From positions 22,287,589 through 22,351,588 of the forward strand of contig NC_052486.1 of NCBI RefSeq assembly GCF_009730915.1: 64,000 nt of DNA, in the 5' to 3' direction. Of the stretch, positions 48,746-60,892 are shown piece by piece. Below the pieces are notes generated by a model. It did not search any database. It was not told the DNA's origin and saw only the letters and a program-made list of their open reading frames with translations. Position numbers and translations under genes: made by a program. This stretch comes from Dioscorea cayenensis subsp. rotundata (taxonomy: Eukaryota; Streptophyta; Magnoliopsida; Dioscoreales; Dioscoreaceae). Position 1 is the stretch's first letter. Every line of letters begins with the position of its first letter.

Positions 48746-51700
48746 ATGTTGTTTTAGCACATGTTTGTCTGTTACACACGTTGAAGATTCATCTGTTGCC
48801 ATATCAAATTCCTTTCCTCTCCATCTCAATAGCATTCTTCATGTGCCACATATTAGTAAAAATCTACTCTCTGTTCATAAACTCTGTGTTGATAACAATA
48901 TTTTCCTTGAATTTCACTCTCACTATTTTTATATAAAGGACAATGCATCACAGAGAATCCTTCATCAAGACAAGTATAGAAATGGCCTCTACAACCTTGC
49001 AGGCACTTCAAGATCCACGGCTCTTCAAACTCCTTCAAGATTTCAAGCTTCCTTTTCTGTCAAACCCTCTGAAGAATTGTGGCATAGAAGGCTAGGACAT
49101 CCTGCATCTTTATTGTTAAAGCAGTTCTTTAATCTAATAAGTTAGATGTTGCTTCCTTGAAGAATGACTCTCACTTTGTTTGTGATGCATGTCAACAAGC
49201 AAAGAGTCATCAATTACCTTTTCAATTATCTTCAAATGTATCCAAAAAACCTTTAGAGCTAATTCATTCAGACATTTGGGGTCTTGCTATTGCATCTGTT
49301 AGAGGTTTTAAATATTATTATAGCTTTGTTGATGACTTTAGCAAGTTTACTTGGATATTTTTCTTAAAGCATAAATATGATTTGACACATGTATTCATAC
49401 AATTCCAATAGCAAGTTGAAAAGCTTCTCAATACTAAAATCCTCTCTGTCCAATCTGATTGGGGAGGAGAATATCAAACTCTAAACCATCATTTCAAACA
49501 AAACGGCATAATTCATCGGGTCTCCTGTCCCCACACTCATCAACAAATGGTGTTGCTGAAAGGAAACACCACCATATTGTTGAAACCAGGCTAGCCTTAT
49601 TAGCACATTCTTCTGTTCCTATTCGCTTCTGGGATGAGGCTTTTCACAGTGCATGTTTTCTCATTAACAGAATGCCAAGCCGCACTATAGACAATCAAGT
49701 TCCTCTCTCTCGGCTTTTTGGTAAACCTCCAGATTACAATATGCTTCGTGTGTTTGGGTGTGCTTGCTGGCCCAATCTTAGACCCTACCGATCTCACAAA
49801 CTTGAATTCTGAAGTGCACAATGTGTTTTCCTCGGCTATAGTGGTTTGCATAAAGGCTATATGTGTTTGCATAGACAAACAAGTAGAATTTATATTTCTC
49901 GAGATGTTGTTTTCGATGAGAATGTTTTTCCTTTTCACCAAGCATCCAAGAATTCCTCTTCTTCAACCCCACCTATCTCTAAATACTCTCTTCTTCCATC
50001 CTTATCTATTACCATTGTCCCTTCTCAGCCTCAGTCTGATAAAAATCTGGCAATAATTGAAACTCTACATTGTACTGATGAATTTGTGTCTGCAACCTAC
50101 TTACCTGATGCAGGTACTTCATGCATTAAACCACTTGGGGAAGCAGCTCTATCACCACCACCTGTTGATGCACCTAGGCTCCATGATGGTGTAGATGCCA
50201 CAATCGAGCCTCTGTCACCTCATCCTGAAGCAGCAATCCCTGTCATTCCTTCACCGAGGCAAACTCCACCAGTCACGTGACACCGTATGCTGACTCGTTT
50301 TCAGGATAATACACTTCAGCCGAAGGAGTGCCATGATGGCACTGTACCTTACAAGTTCAATAGGCATGCATTTCCGACATAAACTGAACCTCATGATCAT
50401 GTTCAAGCAATGCAAACCAAGGAGTGGAAGCAGGCAATGGACAGTGAGTTTTAGGCACTTAAGAAAAATGAAACATGGCATTTAGTTCCTTGGCAGAAAG
50501 GTACAAATGTGATTGACTGTAAATGAGTATTTAAACTCAAGCTCAAGGCTAACGGCTCCATTGATCGCTATAAGGCACATTGGTTGCGAAAGGCTTTAAG
50601 CAAAGGTATGGCATAGATTATAGCGATACTTATAGCCTTGTTGTGAAACCCACAACAGTTCGGCTTATCCTCTCTATTGCTATATCTAAGGGGTGGAATT
50701 TCAGACAAATTGATGTGCAAAATGCCTTTTTACATGGAGAATTGAATGAGAAGGTTTTTATGCGACAACCTCCAGGCTATGAAGATGCAAACTATCTAGG
50801 GCATGTGTGTCAACTAGATAAAGCACTCTATGGCCTCAAGCAAGCACCAAGAGCATGGCATTCAAAGTTGAGTACAAAACTTCAAGAGCTTGGGTTTGTT
50901 CCCTCACAAGCTGATACATCTCTATTTACTTTTATCAGACCAAAGTTATAATGTACATGCTTGTGTATGTTGATGATATAATTATAGTCAGTTCTTCATC
51001 AAAAGCAACAGATGCTCTTGTTCATCAACTTACTGATGCTTTTGCTATCAAGGATTTGGACAACTTGGATTTTTTCCTAGGCATTGAAGTCCACAAAACA
51101 AAGCAAGGTTTGTTACTCACACAGAGAAAGTACATCAATGATCTGTTGCTTCGAGCTCATATGAAGGGATGTAAATCTATTTCCACTCCAATGACTTCAA
51201 CAAAAAAGCTCTCTAAGGAACATGGGACAAAGCTTATGGAAGAACAAGTCACTCAATATAGAAGTATTGTGGGTGGCTTGCAATATGTGACAATTACACA
51301 TCCTGATGTTGTTTTTGCAGTTAATAAGGTTTGCCAGTTTCTTCATTGTCCTACTGATGCACACTGGTCTGCAGTGAAGAAGATCTTAAGGTACCTTAAA
51401 GGAACAGATAGCTATGGCCTTCACATCCGTCAGTTCAGCCTATACTGTTTTGACTACCTTTGCAGATGGCGATTGGACCTGTTATCCGTATGATTGACGA
51501 TCTACAGGAGGGTTCACAGTGTTTTATGGCTCAAATTTAATCTCATGGAGTTCAAGGAAGCAACCGACTGTGTCAAGGTTGAGCACAGAGGCTGAGTATA
51601 AAGGTATTGCCAATGCTACAGCTGAATTAATTTGGGTCCAGCCCTTACTTAGGGAGTTGGGAATTGTTCAGAGGCAACGCCCCATTCTCTGGTGTGATAA

Positions 51701-52163
51701 TCTTGGAGCAACTTACTTGATTGCTAACCCCATGTTCCATGCCCGGACAAAGCATATTGAGGTGGACTTCCATTTTGTGTGTGAGCAAGTCAATCGACAA
51801 GCTTTAGAGGTACGTTTCATCTCCTCAAAGGATCAAGTGGTAGATGTGTTCATAAAAGCTTTGTCTCGGCTGCTGTTTGAAAGGTGCAGACGCAATCTCA
51901 ACATAGCTTCTACTAGTTTGGATTGACGGAGAGTGTTAGAAAACACTTGACATCATGTAAACACACGATGTATGAGATAAGTACACGTTGTGCAACTTCC
52001 GCATGCTTAGCCTCTACTTCCTATTTTCCAGTGCATGTAGTTAGTTACTTACCGAGTCCTCAGGCTCGTTCTTTTTTTTTAGGTGTTTGTTATCTCTCTT
52101 GTAACTATTGATATAAAAAGAACATAGATCCCATTGGGATTGTATTGCTGGCCAATACAAACA
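48746..52163 (+). mobile_element. 5'-truncated Ty1/copia retrotransposon with 3' LTR
   Basis: In order the remnant holds a GAG-pre-integrase region (W-H-R-R-L-G-H near 49080), integrase (C-D-A-C-Q-Q near 49185, H-S-D-I-W-G near 49266), reverse transcriptase (from about 50575, with Y-V-D-D near 50966) and RNase H (T-E-A-E-Y near 51584). This order, integrase before RT, is diagnostic of copia. Gag, protease and the 5' LTR are missing. Stops and frameshifts interrupt it (for example stops ending at 49145, 49411 and 49812), so it is not autonomous. It lies in the position expected for the kinase domain of the LRK10-like gene whose first exon is at 52684. Confidence 0.9.
51934..52163 (+). repeat. 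3' LTR of the copia element
   Basis: TGTTAG begins right after a purine-rich GACGGAGAG tract, typical of a 3' LTR start. A TATA-like GATATAAAAAGA lies at about 52110. The right boundary is uncertain: AAACA at 52163 would pair with TGTT, but a boundary near 52133 is also possible. No 5' LTR is present for comparison. Confidence 0.55.
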
Positions 52164-52684
52164 ATTTTATAGTAGCCATTGTAGTAGTGTTGCATGGACT
52201 TGTTTTTCACTTCTTTTGAGAAATTCACCAAAGTAACCCAGTTGTATGCCCTGTAGTAATCGTCACCCCTTAGCTTGGAGACTGTGAGAGGAGAGGGAAG
52301 AAAGGGTAGATGACAGCTGCCATTGTTGTACTTCACCATCCTAACATTCTTCACTTGTATATTGAAGTCGACATCATAGTAGAAGAAGAAATTTTCATCA
52401 TCGTATGTGATGTTTGTGACGTAGTAGCTGTTGGAGAGTAGAGGGAGGATGGTGTGGTTCTGATGATCACACGTGAGCTTATAGTTTGGATCTCCACAGT
52501 TGGGGGGATCATCTTTTAGACGGAAAGGATTTCTAATGTTTGTGAGATTCCCACATGATGATGGAGCACAATAATCTCCTGCAGAGACAAGAGTACTATT
52601 AGATACGAAGGACAAGAGTAGGAGGAGAAGAAAGGCAGAAAGGAGAGATGAAGGAACTGCAGGAGAAGGAAGAAGGATCATCAT
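52150..52684 (-). pseudogene. LRK10-like receptor kinase, gene A: GUB_WAK first exon only
   Basis: The frame opens with a signal peptide (hydrophobic L-L-L-L-L-L core at about residues 14-25). A wall-associated GUB_WAK_bind domain follows: Y-C-A-P-S-S-C-G, N-P-F-R-L-K, D-P-P-N-C-G-D-P-N-Y, L-T-C, S-N-S-Y-Y-V. These are marks of plant LRK10L-type receptor kinases, where the extracellular domain is followed by a transmembrane helix and a kinase domain in the next exon. Here the expected downstream (lower-coordinate) exons are missing and a copia element occupies their place. The open frame runs on to 52079 into probable LTR sequence. A short secreted product is possible but unproven. Confidence 0.8.
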
Positions 52685-52739
52685 ATTTGAATTGTTGCTA
52701 ATTTCTGATCATTTCTCTATATATATATATCATGTTACA

Positions 52740-54860
52740 CACGCATTATATAGGGCTTTTACCCGTGTTACCCTATGAAATTTTATTATTATCTAAATGA
52801 CCATAGAGCTATTTTATTTTACAAGATGAGCTTGGTTGGGTTGCTAACTGCTTATTTTAAATGCAAAATCACTGATTTTTTTTTTTATTTTAATCTCTTT
52901 TTTTGTAATTATTTAAATAATTTACTTATAGTTTTTTTAACCCAATTTTTTTAAAATATTATTAAAATAAATAATAATTTTTGAAATAATAATAATAATA
53001 ATAATAATTATAATTATAATTATAATTATTATTAATTATTAACATGAGAATTATTAAAGTGGGAATTATTTCAAATTATTTTATTAATATTTTGATTATT
53101 ATTAGAGTTAAACTTATAGAAATTATTTTGATTATTATTAATTTGGTTTTATTTATACCTATAGACTTAAATATTTTTAACTATAATTTTTTATACATTG
53201 TAAATAGATTAGTTAATTATTAATATTTAATAATTATTTTGTTTTGTTTATGGGTTTTCTATTTGAATAAATTGTATTTATTAAAAAGCTATTCTTTTGT
53301 ACAAATAAAAAATGCATCTATTATTTTGATTTACATTACATATTTTTATTGTTGGTTGGGTAGTAGTTTTATAATAAACAGATTGTTTACATAAAAAGTA
53401 TGCATTATATTTATTAAGATCAAAGTTTTCATATTCACGTTCATATATTTGCTTCTAATCTTTGGTCATCTAGCTGTACATAGCCATATAAGTTCAACTA
53501 TTTAAAATATAATAATAATAATAATAATAATTATTATTATTATTATTATAATTATTATTATTATTATAATTATTATTATTATTTTTATTTTTAAAAATTA
53601 AACATGTTTTTAAAAATTCAATAAAGTTTAAAAAGTAATAAAAAATTTAAAAACTTGGGTTAAAAAACCACAAATAAATTACTTAAATAATTATAAAATA
53701 GAAAATGGGTTAAAATGTAAAAAATCACTATTTTTAAAATTAAAAATACCAATCAGTGGTCCCGGACCCAGGATCTGATGGTCCTAGGGCTATTTTGATA
53801 AATAAAATAAAAAATAGGGTTAACTAGAGAAATAACACTAATATATTTGAGGTGGTCTGCATCTCATTTTAAGTTTTTATAAAAAACAAAAAGAAAATCA
53901 GAAAATCCATAATGTGATGTTGTTACTTGTTAATCTTCAATATTTCAATAATGCAAGACCACCTCCAGTACTATTTTTCTTCCAAATTAATCCATAATGG
54001 TTGTTACTATACCAATGTGGACACATCTCCTCATGGCCTAGAAATGAAAAAATTAATTATGAACACATTTAAAAACTTCCTTTCTACAATAATTCTTATA
54101 AAATAGGTGATTACACAAATGTATTAAAAAAAATATTTATATATGATCTCTGTTACTGATCATAATTAATTTGGTATTTAATAAATATATTAATTGCCCT
54201 ATTATAGGGGATGGGTTTGAAGCATATTTTGCATGAGTTCATAGGAAAGTCATCCTTTTTGTTTTAATTTCTAAAAACTTATTTTTAAATATATTAAAAT
54301 AAACATGTTTCTTTAATTCTTTCCATCAAAATATATTACAAATATATTTTTTTAAAATAAAAATTTCCAAATGAAGAGGTCCTAACTTTTTATGAAGAAG
54401 GAAAAAAAATCCATGACATGATGTTTTTATAATTTCAATTTAACACCGGAGGTTGAAATTTAAGCGGCTCCAAATTGGACTTTGCGAGTGCTTGTGCGTA
54501 GACTTTGAGTCTTCATGTCAATAATATATGCATTGTCAGTATTGCTTTAAATTAAATCTCTCATGACTTCCAAAACAACTTATGAATATGAAGGTGAAGC
54601 CATCAATTGACTTCCAAGTCTTGTTGATTAGAAATTTCTCTACAAACTTCTCCGCATTTCAAATTGGTTTCAATTTCATCTTGCATTCCCACCTTTATAA
54701 TAGTTGAGTTAGAACAAGATAAGGACAAGAAAATTATAAGGGAAAAAATGAGGGAGAAGTAATTATAGCTCCTAGGTTAAAGTCATTTAAAGTTTTAATT
54801 AATATCAATTATCACTTGAAAAGGTCACTCCAAAAACAAACAAACAAAGTTATATATCAA
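52740..54860. other. Upstream flank of LRK10-like gene A, AT-rich with ATT/AAT tracts
   Basis: I see no gene. Mixed (AAT)n/(ATT)n tracts lie at about 52988-53035 and 53509-53585. A patch at 54440-54760 is slightly less AT-rich but has no recognisable exon. Confidence 0.55.
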
Positions 54861-56180
54861 AAATTTAAGTAAGGTGTAGTTCATTTTAAGTCAAGCGCAT
54901 GCTTTGTCATTTATAAAAAAAATCATCAATAATTAGGAATTTTTATTGATATTATCTAATTTTTACGCCATATATAGTATCCACTTTTAACATGCCTTCT
55001 TAATTTATTATAAATAAAAAATAATTTAATACATAGAATTTGCCCGAATAAAGGGATAAGATATAATAAGTACGGATTTATTTGAATCTATGCAAAATTA
55101 AAAACAAATTGAAGTGAAATAAATAATTAATATATGATGTAATATTATTTATTTTATGTGAAAATTTTACATTATTTAAAAAAGAAAAAGAAAAAAAGAA
55201 ATCCAAATAGACCGTAATCTAAACAAAGTTTAATAAAGATCTATTTGAACCCCACATACCATATGCCCAAAACTAAAGATAGGCCCAGTTAAAAATTGGC
55301 CCATGTGTATAGTAAAGGCAAAAAGAAATTTGTTTACTTTTGAAATTAACGATTTTTAAGAATATGTGCACTTTGAGGATGCAACTTATTGTTTTATTAG
55401 CATTTCATAGAATTTTATTTATTTATTTATTTTTGGTATTTGATGTGGATGTTATGCCATGTGATTAAGGAAATGAAATAATTAATGGTGTTATGTCACA
55501 TGTCGATTTTTTTAGTGTTGGACTTTCATCTTCCTTTCTTCTTTGTTTGTTTGTTTTTTAATTTTTAATTTTTAATTTTTTTAATGGCATCCATAAAAAT
55601 TTCACAACACCTTTTTAAACACTTCAAGCATTAATTAAATATAAATATAGTTGAAAACAATATATATATATATATATATATTTCATGAAAAACATATATT
55701 ATCATTTTTGAGTGGTATATCTTTTGTTCTCAAAAATAAAAATAAAAAACAAGAAAAAATTAAGTATTGATCCATAAAAATCATATTTGTTTATATATCT
55801 TATAAAGCAATTTTTTGTTTATAAAATTTTATAGTTAAAAATCAATATAATAATTATATTATAAATACATGGTTTGTTGTGGATGATACATGGTTTTTTT
55901 TATTAAATTCTTTTAATTGGTTTTTGAAGGGAACCAAATAAGAATGATTTTTATTCAAACACATACTAAATGTGATTCCCCCTTTATCTTTCTAATTGAC
56001 ACTCATCATCGAGTTGTTGTGTCAAAATTCTTCTTCTGAAAATCTAATGGATCCATGAGGAAAAAGGAACATCAAAGCAGTCCTGTATTATTAGTTTGAT
56101 TAATTTAAAAAATTAGAATTAATCACACATAATTAAATGAATATTTATATAATATTAGTTTATATAAACTAGCAATACAT
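54860..56180. repeat. Segmental duplication, copy B (3' flank of LRK10-like gene B)
   Basis: This is the counterpart of 47400-48745, in the same orientation and block order, with insertions and deletions. It ends about 110 bp before the stop codon of the kinase pseudogene, so it is the downstream flank of that gene. Confidence 0.7.
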
Positions 56181-56291
56181 ATCATAATATATATAAGATC
56201 ACAAAACACTATTGACCATATATAATACAACAAAAATCTCAATAATTTATCTCATTAGCATCTTCAGAGATGGTCGTCACATTCTCCATCA

Positions 56292-57388
56292 TCAGTGCTT
56301 AAGCATGACACCTTTGAAGGTATTTGAGTTGGTTCTGATGGTTTTTGGTGGCATTTCGTAGGCTATCAACATCCCTTCTAACATCTCTATCACTTTGTTC
56401 ATGGAGGGGCGATCTGATGGCCTTATCTGTATACACCACAAACCAATTATGCATAACTTCTTTTCTCTTTCATCAATCACAAAACTTGCATCAATTTCTA
56501 CCATGTCATGATCAACTAGTATCATTAACAAGTTTATCAGCAATCATGAAGGGATAATAAACTTGACTTGTATTCTCTGCTTTAGATTCTGCATTCTTTT
56601 CTCCCACCAGTCATTTCTAAAAGTAGCATACCAAAACTATAAACATCACACTTGTGAGAGATAACACCAAAACTTCTCGAAAATCGCTCCGAGCAATATA
56701 TCCTATAGTTCCTCTTGCAACACTGACTGATACCAAATTGTTGTTCTTCGGATATTGTTTTTGCGAGGCCAAAATCGAGAAAGCTTTGGATTGAAGTTAT
56801 GGTCTAATAGAAATGTTATGCGGTTTTGATGTCAAAATGCAGAATTTGCATATCGCATCCTTTGTGGAGATAATCAAGTCCTCGAGCAACTCCTAATGCA
56901 ATTTCAATTAGTTTGTCTAGAGAGAATTTGTGGTTGGGGCCATTATTAGATGAGAAAATAAACTTATCAAGAGAACCATTAGGCATGTACTACATATTAG
57001 AGCTCTCTGCATGCCATTCAGTAACAAAACCAATTAGTTTCACCACATTTATATGGTGAACCATGCCAATAGTCGAAACTTCATTAATGAAATCTTCACC
57101 CGCTGCTAGTAGTTTAGGGTTGTCAACCTCTTAACAGAAAGCAACGAAGTTTGTCCCAAGAAAGTCCTGGAAGACACCAGCCAGCGCTCTCTCTTTGGCG
57201 TGGCTGAAGGGATCTGTCATGGTGACGATGTCAGCCATGTACGAATACCGAGTGGGTACAAGAGTTTGTTGATTTCTTAAGAAATTTTCCACATATCTAT
57301 CAATGGATGACATCATTTGGTATAATTTATTAAAAAGAAAAGCACATATACACCGGGCAAATACACATCTTCCCAACACTGCAATCAA
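56292..57388 (-). pseudogene. LRK10-like receptor kinase, gene B: decayed kinase domain
   Basis: On the minus strand the segment reads R-Y-S-Y-M-A-D-I (kinase-domain start), [39 protein letters not shown] and P-S-D-R-P-S-M. These are LRK10L/PR5K-type kinase landmarks. A TAA at 57133-57131 falls where the ATP-binding V-A-V-K lysine should be. An extra base after H-F-D-I-K and another before D-F-G shift the frame, and further stops follow. The glycine-rich loop is also not recognisable. The protein cannot be an active kinase. Its 5' exons would lie above 57.4 kb, partly in the assembly gap. Confidence 0.85.
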
Positions 57389-58094
57389 TCACAACAAATA
57401 AAATTTAAAATAAGTATAAAATGAAATTTTTATATCCTCCATGAATGGAAAAATTTTTAAGAAGAAATTATTAAAGAGAAACTATTGGAAACCATTGAAA
57501 CATTGAGGTTAATTTAGAGACGTTTGATTTATACCTGTCAGTGTTTTGGCAATTTGTAACACTACCACCATTAATATATATGGTTGATATCACAAGATAG
57601 TAATTCTTCCAACTACCGTCTATTTAGAGACAGCCGGAGAAAAATTTGACCTCCATTCCATGTGTACAATTGATAGAATCTTTGTTGTTTGATTGAAATT
57701 TCCTATGGTCGGTGATATCTTGACGAGTTTCCCTGTTGCAAAGAATTGTTTGTATTTACCACTTATATGCTATGCAGCTAGATATAACATACATTCACAT
57801 ACTCTTTTGGGAGAAGTGGCCTTTATATGCTACTTTTGCAAATAGTATAAAATTACCTCCCAATTACAATTTATGATAGTTTAACCAGTACTAAATTTTT
57901 TTTTTAATTAGCTCTTTTCTTGTGTATCGCTTTTGAATAGCTCTTTTCAGTTCTTATTCTAAGGATAGGAAAGAAGAACCTAAGAAAATGCACTATTAGG
58001 TATTATATATATATAATTAATATTATAAATAAAATATGGATTTTCTGTAAAGTAGAAGGAATATATAAATATAGAGGAAGTTTTAACGAAGCAA
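57389..58094. other. Unassigned DNA between kinase pseudogene and gap
   Basis: This should hold the intron or extracellular exon of LRK10-like gene B. I could not recognise a GUB_WAK domain on the minus strand. A (TA)n tract lies at about 58000-58013. Confidence 0.4.
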
Positions 58095-59094
58095 NNNNNN
58101 NNNNNNNNNNNNNNNNNNNNNNNNNNNNNNNNNNNNNNNNNNNNNNNNNNNNNNNNNNNNNNNNNNNNNNNNNNNNNNNNNNNNNNNNNNNNNNNNNNNN
58201 NNNNNNNNNNNNNNNNNNNNNNNNNNNNNNNNNNNNNNNNNNNNNNNNNNNNNNNNNNNNNNNNNNNNNNNNNNNNNNNNNNNNNNNNNNNNNNNNNNNN
58301 NNNNNNNNNNNNNNNNNNNNNNNNNNNNNNNNNNNNNNNNNNNNNNNNNNNNNNNNNNNNNNNNNNNNNNNNNNNNNNNNNNNNNNNNNNNNNNNNNNNN
58401 NNNNNNNNNNNNNNNNNNNNNNNNNNNNNNNNNNNNNNNNNNNNNNNNNNNNNNNNNNNNNNNNNNNNNNNNNNNNNNNNNNNNNNNNNNNNNNNNNNNN
58501 NNNNNNNNNNNNNNNNNNNNNNNNNNNNNNNNNNNNNNNNNNNNNNNNNNNNNNNNNNNNNNNNNNNNNNNNNNNNNNNNNNNNNNNNNNNNNNNNNNNN
58601 NNNNNNNNNNNNNNNNNNNNNNNNNNNNNNNNNNNNNNNNNNNNNNNNNNNNNNNNNNNNNNNNNNNNNNNNNNNNNNNNNNNNNNNNNNNNNNNNNNNN
58701 NNNNNNNNNNNNNNNNNNNNNNNNNNNNNNNNNNNNNNNNNNNNNNNNNNNNNNNNNNNNNNNNNNNNNNNNNNNNNNNNNNNNNNNNNNNNNNNNNNNN
58801 NNNNNNNNNNNNNNNNNNNNNNNNNNNNNNNNNNNNNNNNNNNNNNNNNNNNNNNNNNNNNNNNNNNNNNNNNNNNNNNNNNNNNNNNNNNNNNNNNNNN
58901 NNNNNNNNNNNNNNNNNNNNNNNNNNNNNNNNNNNNNNNNNNNNNNNNNNNNNNNNNNNNNNNNNNNNNNNNNNNNNNNNNNNNNNNNNNNNNNNNNNNN
59001 NNNNNNNNNNNNNNNNNNNNNNNNNNNNNNNNNNNNNNNNNNNNNNNNNNNNNNNNNNNNNNNNNNNNNNNNNNNNNNNNNNNNNNNNNNNNNN
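58095..59094. other. Assembly gap (1000 N)
   Basis: Exactly 1000 N, the usual placeholder for a gap of unknown size. Open frames reported across it are meaningless. Confidence 1.
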
Positions 59095-59480
59095 CAGTTG
59101 CTGCATTGGTTAGATAATGAGAAGAGTTTCTATTTTCTGTCAATTTCTGATTCGGGCTTTGAGCTGTGTAGGCGAAATCACTTGCCCACCTTTCTGTCAG
59201 TTCAGGCCGTCTCCTGGTCAGCCACGAAAGGATGGATTTCAGGTGCCAACAGTCGATTAGCCAGGACCTGCGGTGGTGAGGCCCGCGGGTGACAGCCAGA
59301 GCCACATAGTACCGACCCCTGCGGTATTCAATAAGCCTGGGATTACATTACGCTTGATGTTGCAAGTCGAATTGCGCTACGATTTTTATCATCGAGAGCT
59401 GATAAACGTGTGCCGTAATGTCGACAGTTATGCAACCCCGCTGGCAACACAGAAAGCTACAACAAAAAATATGATGCTAA
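59095..59480. other. Unidentified GC-richer fragment abutting the gap
   Basis: Base composition changes sharply here, with patches such as GAGGCCCGCGGGTGACAG. It has stretches open in frame on both strands but no domain I recognise. It could be a transposon or organelle-derived fragment. Confidence 0.35.
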
Positions 59481-60837
59481 ACAAGAGAACAAGATGTGAT
59501 AAAAGTTGAGTTGAGAAACACAACAAAATAAATAACCTTATGGTTGGTGGATGCAAACCTAGAATAAAAGAAACATGATTTACAAGAGCAACAGAAGGAG
59601 ACTAGAAAACGATGAAGATTTATCATATTACATTTACAAATAACTCCTGTTAGTGTGGCCGAAGAATCACATAGTAAGTTTTCTGCAGCTCAACAAGAAG
59701 AGACAAACTCTACTCTTCCCTCACCCTTGCTAGGCCACAGATAGTCTGTACCAACTATAGTCTCTGTAGGGACTACAAGCAGATTTATTCCTGATCATCC
59801 TTATTTTTTGCATCCTATTTATGGACAATCCATTCCTTTCAGCTTAATGATCACCAGGAAGTCAAAGGCTTTTGAAGTTCTATTAAACCACTAAAAGAAG
59901 TAACCATCAATTGCAACTAGTCAACTATTTCTAATCTCACCATGTTAGACAAACCGGTGATGTATGTAAGTTGTGTAACCTTTTTGCTTTGAGCTTAATA
60001 TATTTTTTATATATTCCCTCCAGACAAGTTCCAACCCACTTTATTTTCAATCTGTATAACTCATAGTTTTCTCTGGACTTAATTTCATTCTTCACACACT
60101 ACATAAATAGGATGTAGTTTTCGGTAGACATCGGTGCGTTTGAGGCTGATAGAAAGAAGAAAAGCAAAATATATATCAACAGTAGATACCTAGTTGAGAA
60201 GTTCACTTTGGTTTATGCCAAAATCACATTTATAATAACTACGAATACCTTTCTGTGAAATGTATCCCAAATCTAAACTAAATAGAACAATTAGAATATA
60301 AGGAAAAAATAAGTTCTTAAATGTTGATACTAACCCATTTAAGGCCTCCCTCCATCAATTGTTTTATGCATGCTCAAGACATCAAAGACGGATCGGTGCA
60401 AGAGGGGCAGAAAGAAGTGTCATGCATCGGTGCCACCCTTCTCGCTTATTGCAGCTTAGGGTGTAAAACAAGGAAGATTGCACTAACTAGTATTTATGAG
60501 CTGCAAGCAAAATAAAATTTGACACGCATACAATAAAATTCATAGGCTTGAGGCACTACAAATTAATATGAATTTGATCAACTGAAATGGGCATGAAACC
60601 AAAGGAAGTACAGATGGATGGATGTCCACTAGTCTCAAGACAGATAACGTTATGCATTCATGGATAATTACATTCTTTCTAAGCTCCAAATATATAATGA
60701 TATAAAAGCTTCTTGATGTATATCAATGATGAGAACGCTGTCATTAATTAACAATATGAATTTTCAAGCATACCTGATAGTCACCCAGAACTAAATTGCG
60801 ATTTCATTCATCCTACCACAGGATAGCTTAACCCATT
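59481..60837. other. Non-coding DNA, A-rich on the plus strand
   Basis: I see no recognised exon. The composition resembles minus-strand introns or 3' flank, as in CSN7. A small open frame at 60321-60515 has no family similarity that I can name. Confidence 0.4.
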
Positions 60838-60892
60838 ACCAATCTAACAGAGCGTGAACATGGGCTGGTATTGACCACCAGCATTCTCAAGG
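60838..60892 (-). CDS. Probable last coding exon of an unassigned minus-strand gene
   Basis: A TTTTGCAG acceptor is followed by a short open stretch that, after one leading base, ends L-E-N-A-G-G-Q-Y-Q-P-M-F-T-L-C and then TAG. The splice signal and codon pattern look real. I do not recognise the protein, and the upstream exons were not resolved. Confidence 0.35.

Noticed and set aside
53505..53585. ATT/AAT array considered as a CRISPR-like or satellite array
   Set aside because: It is a plain trinucleotide microsatellite without spacers. No CRISPR array exists in this plant DNA.
57980..59305. Open frames of 367-441 residues on the minus strand
   Set aside because: They run through 1000 N and are not real sequence.
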